From Oceanobacillus saliphilus (lineage in GTDB: Bacteria > Bacillota > Bacilli > Bacillales > Amphibacillaceae): a stretch of DNA of 41,210 bases. Positions 39,386 to 41,210 of the stretch are shown here, piece after piece (positions within the stretch are counted from its first letter, which is position 1; each line of letters starts with the position of its first letter). Position numbers and translations under genes: made by a program. The notes under the pieces were generated by a model. It was not told the DNA's origin. It searched no databases and was given only the letters and a program-made list of their open reading frames with translations. The stretch lies in NCBI RefSeq assembly GCF_023522835.1, contig NZ_JALCZU010000017.1, forward strand, positions 1 through 41,210. Direction: 5' to 3'.

Positions 39386-40225
39386 TTATTTAATTTTATT
39401 TTTCGGTCTAACAAATAATGATTTCTCAATAACTGGAGATAAATCTATTTGAGGATGCTCACGTTGTATGAGTTCATATACTTCTTGAATCATTACCTCT
39501 AATTCTCCTATTGATGTTAATGGATCTTCCAGAAAAATCGATTCCAAACGATTACATATATTTTCTGGGGTAATAATCATTGATTTTAGTGTGTGTTTTT
39601 GCCACTTGAAAGCAGGATGATGAACGTACTGACGATTTAAACCGAATAGTATTCCCATTATTTTAGTTTGAACATCTACCATTACTTTATATAGCATTAA
39701 CCAGTCTTTACGGTTGAGTAAAGCATCACGATTATTCCATCTGTTACCTAAATGAATATTTTCCTTAATCATCGCTACACTTAATTCATTAGGATATTTA
39801 TTAACTATTTCTTTCATCCTTTTAATAACCAAATCACCACTAAGCGAAACTCCATTATGTACCGTAGCTACTATACATTGTTTATCCAAATCTGTATCAA
39901 AAGAAAAAATTACATCCTTAATTATTTTGTTAATTGTATCAGTTAAAAAGTTACTTATTTCTAACTTTACACCTTCAGTAATATACGTTTCTGACCATTC
40001 CTCTTCTTCGTATGGATGAAAGTCGATGATATCCCCTTCTAATTTTACGATTGGAGTTTTCCTATCTTCATCTGTTGGAGACTCTTTCCATAAAACAAAT
40101 AATTCAATATCTGAGTATTGATCATACCAGTTTCTTGATACAGAACCGCCTAATAATATAGCTTCAACCTTTGGATTTAATTCATAAATTTTTGATATAT
40201 CTGATGCTAGTTTTTTTAAATCCAC
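39386..40225 (-). CDS. nucleotidyltransferase-fold protein (DUF4037-like)
   Basis: A 279-residue soluble protein. The N-terminus carries the nucleotidyltransferase signature LLGGSVSRNWYDQYSDIELF (about residues 24-43), with the D-x-E pair at the usual metal position, followed by DIIDFHPYEEEEW. The C-terminal half is helical (NIHLGNRWNNRDALLNRKDW). This is the arrangement of aminoglycoside adenylyltransferase-like proteins, but known resistance enzymes are not matched closely enough to claim resistance. AAAAGGGAGGGATTCTGTGG precedes the ATG. It sits in the repeat-separated array. Confidence 0.75.
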   Translation of the reverse strand: MDLKKLASDISKIYELNPKVEAILLGGSVSRNWYDQYSDIELFVLWKESPTDEDRKTPIVKLEGDIIDFHPYEEEEWSETYITEGVKLEISNFLTDTINKIIKDVIFSFDTDLDKQCIVATVHNGVSLSGDLVIKRMKEIVNKYPNELSVAMIKENIHLGNRWNNRDALLNRKDWLMLYKVMVDVQTKIMGILFGLNRQYVHHPAFKWQKHTLKSMIITPENICNRLESIFLEDPLTSIGELEVMIQEVYELIQREHPQIDLSPVIEKSLFVRPKNKIK

Positions 40226-40302
40226 AGAATCCCTCCCTTTTATTATTAATTACATTTATTATTAAACAAACCTACATCTTTAACAGAAGAAGCTACTGCC
40301 TT

Positions 40303-40336
40303 TTTGTACTAACGCACCCTTTAGCACAATAAGCAT
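40303..40336 (+). repeat. 3' cassette-type repeat, copy 10
   Basis: TGTACTAACGCACCCTTTAG followed by CACAATAAGCATCT, one base from the stop of the GNAT gene. Short AATAAG subtype. Confidence 0.6.
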
Positions 40337-40870
40337 CTATTTGTAATCTTTTTTAAGAATTCCATATACATCTACATCTTCGTATTTATCCCACCTTAGA
40401 ATATCTTGTTTTAATGTACCTTCATATCTTAAACCGACTTTTTGCATCACCTTTCCTGAGGCTTTGTTCTTAGTCATTACTGGTGCCCAAATTCGATTTA
40501 GATTTAATTCTCTAAAACCAAATTCAAGCATTTTTTTAGATGCTTCCGTTGCATATCCCTTTCCCCAATAATCTTTGCCTATCCAGTATGCTAACTCGCC
40601 TTTATTATGATTTTTGTCAACACGAATAGTTATAGTACCTATAAGTTGTTTTTCGCTCTTTAATATCACAGCCAATGGATAAGCGTCTCCATTTTCGATA
40701 AGTGATGAATGATTTCTAATCCAATCCTCAACTTTTTCTAATGTGTATGGATAAGGAATAAATGTGGTCTCAGCTATGGCTTTGTCATCTCCTAATTTTT
40801 GAGCCCTTGGTGCATCATTTAAATTATAAGTTCTCAATACTAAGCGTTCAGTTTCAATCTCTTGCAACAT
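40337..40870 (-). CDS. RimJ-type GNAT acetyltransferase
   Basis: 177 residues of the Acetyltransf_3 group: IETERLVLRTYNLNDAPRAQ at the start, IGTITIRVDKNHNKGELAYW, WIGKDYWGKGYATEASKKML (acetyl-CoA loop GKGYAT near 103-108), and APVMTKNKASGKVMQKVGLR, then YEGTLKQDILRWDKYEDVDV. Relatives acetylate the N-termini of ribosomal proteins or small amines; the substrate is not determinable. The ATG is 12 bp after AAGGGAG, a little far but acceptable. Confidence 0.9.
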   Translation of the reverse strand: MLQEIETERLVLRTYNLNDAPRAQKLGDDKAIAETTFIPYPYTLEKVEDWIRNHSSLIENGDAYPLAVILKSEKQLIGTITIRVDKNHNKGELAYWIGKDYWGKGYATEASKKMLEFGFRELNLNRIWAPVMTKNKASGKVMQKVGLRYEGTLKQDILRWDKYEDVDVYGILKKDYK

Positions 40871-40991
40871 AAATAAACGTATCTCCCTTGTCTGAATTTT
40901 TAATAAAGTTTATCACATTATTAAACGAATCTGCCCGTTACTTCTACAACTGTCACCTCAATACTAACAAAATATTACGAGAAATATTCTG

Positions 40992-41071
40992 AACGAAAAA
41001 GACGATCAATTATGATCGTCCTCTTTAACTCTTGCACCCGTTACTTTAAGTAGAATTCTTCACAATAGTTA
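40992..41071 (+). repeat. 3' cassette-type repeat, copy 11 (full length)
   Basis: Left part: hairpin GACGATCA-ATT-ATGATCGTC flanked by AAAAA and CTCTTT, a terminator for the minus-strand side. Right part: TTTAACTCTTGCACCCGTTA followed by CTTTAAGTAGAATTCTTCAC. It aligns end to end with copy 3. A partial unit, CTGCCCGTTACTTCTACAAC (40931-40950), precedes it. Confidence 0.65.
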
Positions 41072-41131
41072 ACAATTTATTTCCACATTTTAAGCATCAA
41101 TAATACAAAAGTACGTCTCCGTTAAAAAACA

Positions 41132-41210
41132 TTAATCATTACCTTTTTTTATTTGTTCGTTTATATCGTCGATTTTCTTTTCTAAACTATCAAGCTGATT
41201 TCTGCGTCTG
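41132..41210 (-). CDS. 3' end of an unidentified gene
   Basis: The last 26 codons of a frame that continues beyond the window: RRRNQLDSLEKKIDDINEQI then KKGND and a stop. The heptad pattern suggests a coiled coil. It is followed (41072-41131) by AT-rich sequence and repeat copy 11, consistent with the array. The frame is short, so this is a modest-confidence call. Confidence 0.5.
   Translation of the reverse strand, partial: RRRNQLDSLEKKIDDINEQIKKGND

Noticed and set aside
36528-41071. CRISPR array
   Set aside because: The repeats are 180-1000 bp apart with genes between them, are imperfect, and no cas genes are present.
36528-41071. Classical integron with attC sites
   Set aside because: The repeats lack the GTTRRRY/RYYYAAC boxes and no integrase gene is in the window; only the arrangement is similar.

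Overview
The window is a low-GC stretch of chromosome from an endospore-forming member of the Bacillaceae. The evidence for a spore former is a gamma-type SASP gene (sspE) with the usual repeated VQHVKQQNQQ blocks. Gene order follows the Bacillus subtilis ygxA-ygzB-perR-bcp-gsaB-ygaD-ygaC-sspE-mutY-yfhP-yfhH-recX-yfhF-yfhE segment, next to an rRNA operon. Base composition and gene content fit Oceanobacillus, Virgibacillus or a close relative; that placement is inferred and the species cannot be fixed from here.

Left part (1-9.4 kb): the 5' end of a 16S rRNA gene reading leftward with two tandem promoters, then ygxA, ygzB, a PabB-PabC fusion for p-aminobenzoate synthesis, a VOC/glyoxalase-like protein, perR with its own PerR box, a cobalamin adenosyltransferase coupled to a D-2-hydroxyacid dehydrogenase, bcp peroxiredoxin, a small K+-channel-like protein and a glutamate-1-semialdehyde aminomutase (gsaB). 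Relative to B. subtilis, pabBC plus the VOC gene sit between ygzB and perR.

9.5-14.9 kb: an accessory catabolic block placed between gsaB and ygaD. It has a MarR regulator, two luciferase-like flavin monooxygenases, a Gal80-like Gfo/Idh/MocA oxidoreductase, a divergent short-chain dehydrogenase and the broken start of a zinc alcohol dehydrogenase. Three related palindromes (core TTAGC-N2-GCTAA) flank the MarR gene and are the likely operators.

15.3-24.1 kb: conserved core (ygaD, ygaC, sspE, mutY, yfhP, yfhH, recX, yfhF, yfhE). It is interrupted by a GNAT gene preceded by a structured leader with a tRNA-T-arm-like hairpin, a mutually exclusive long stem and an intrinsic terminator. Just after yfhE lies a cluster of DnaA-box-like 9-mers.

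24.4-36.1 kb: accessory genes, including an alpha/beta hydrolase, a BltD-like acetyltransferase, a lipoprotein, an HxlR regulator beside a pirin remnant, and two converging GntR-controlled ABC transporter operons (one resembling yxlEFG). These are followed by two metallo-beta-lactamase-fold proteins and a truncated Lrp-type regulator.

36.5-41.2 kb: a series of small genes, mostly on the minus strand: tiny membrane proteins, YciI, a nucleotidyltransferase and GNATs. Nearly every one is immediately followed at its 3' end by a copy of the same short repeat (core GCACCC-N-TTAGTTTAA). Further copies follow the GNAT at 25.9 kb and, inverted, the plus-strand VOC gene at 4.2 kb. One gene plus one 3' repeat looks like a cassette and is the most interesting pattern in the window; no recombinase is visible.
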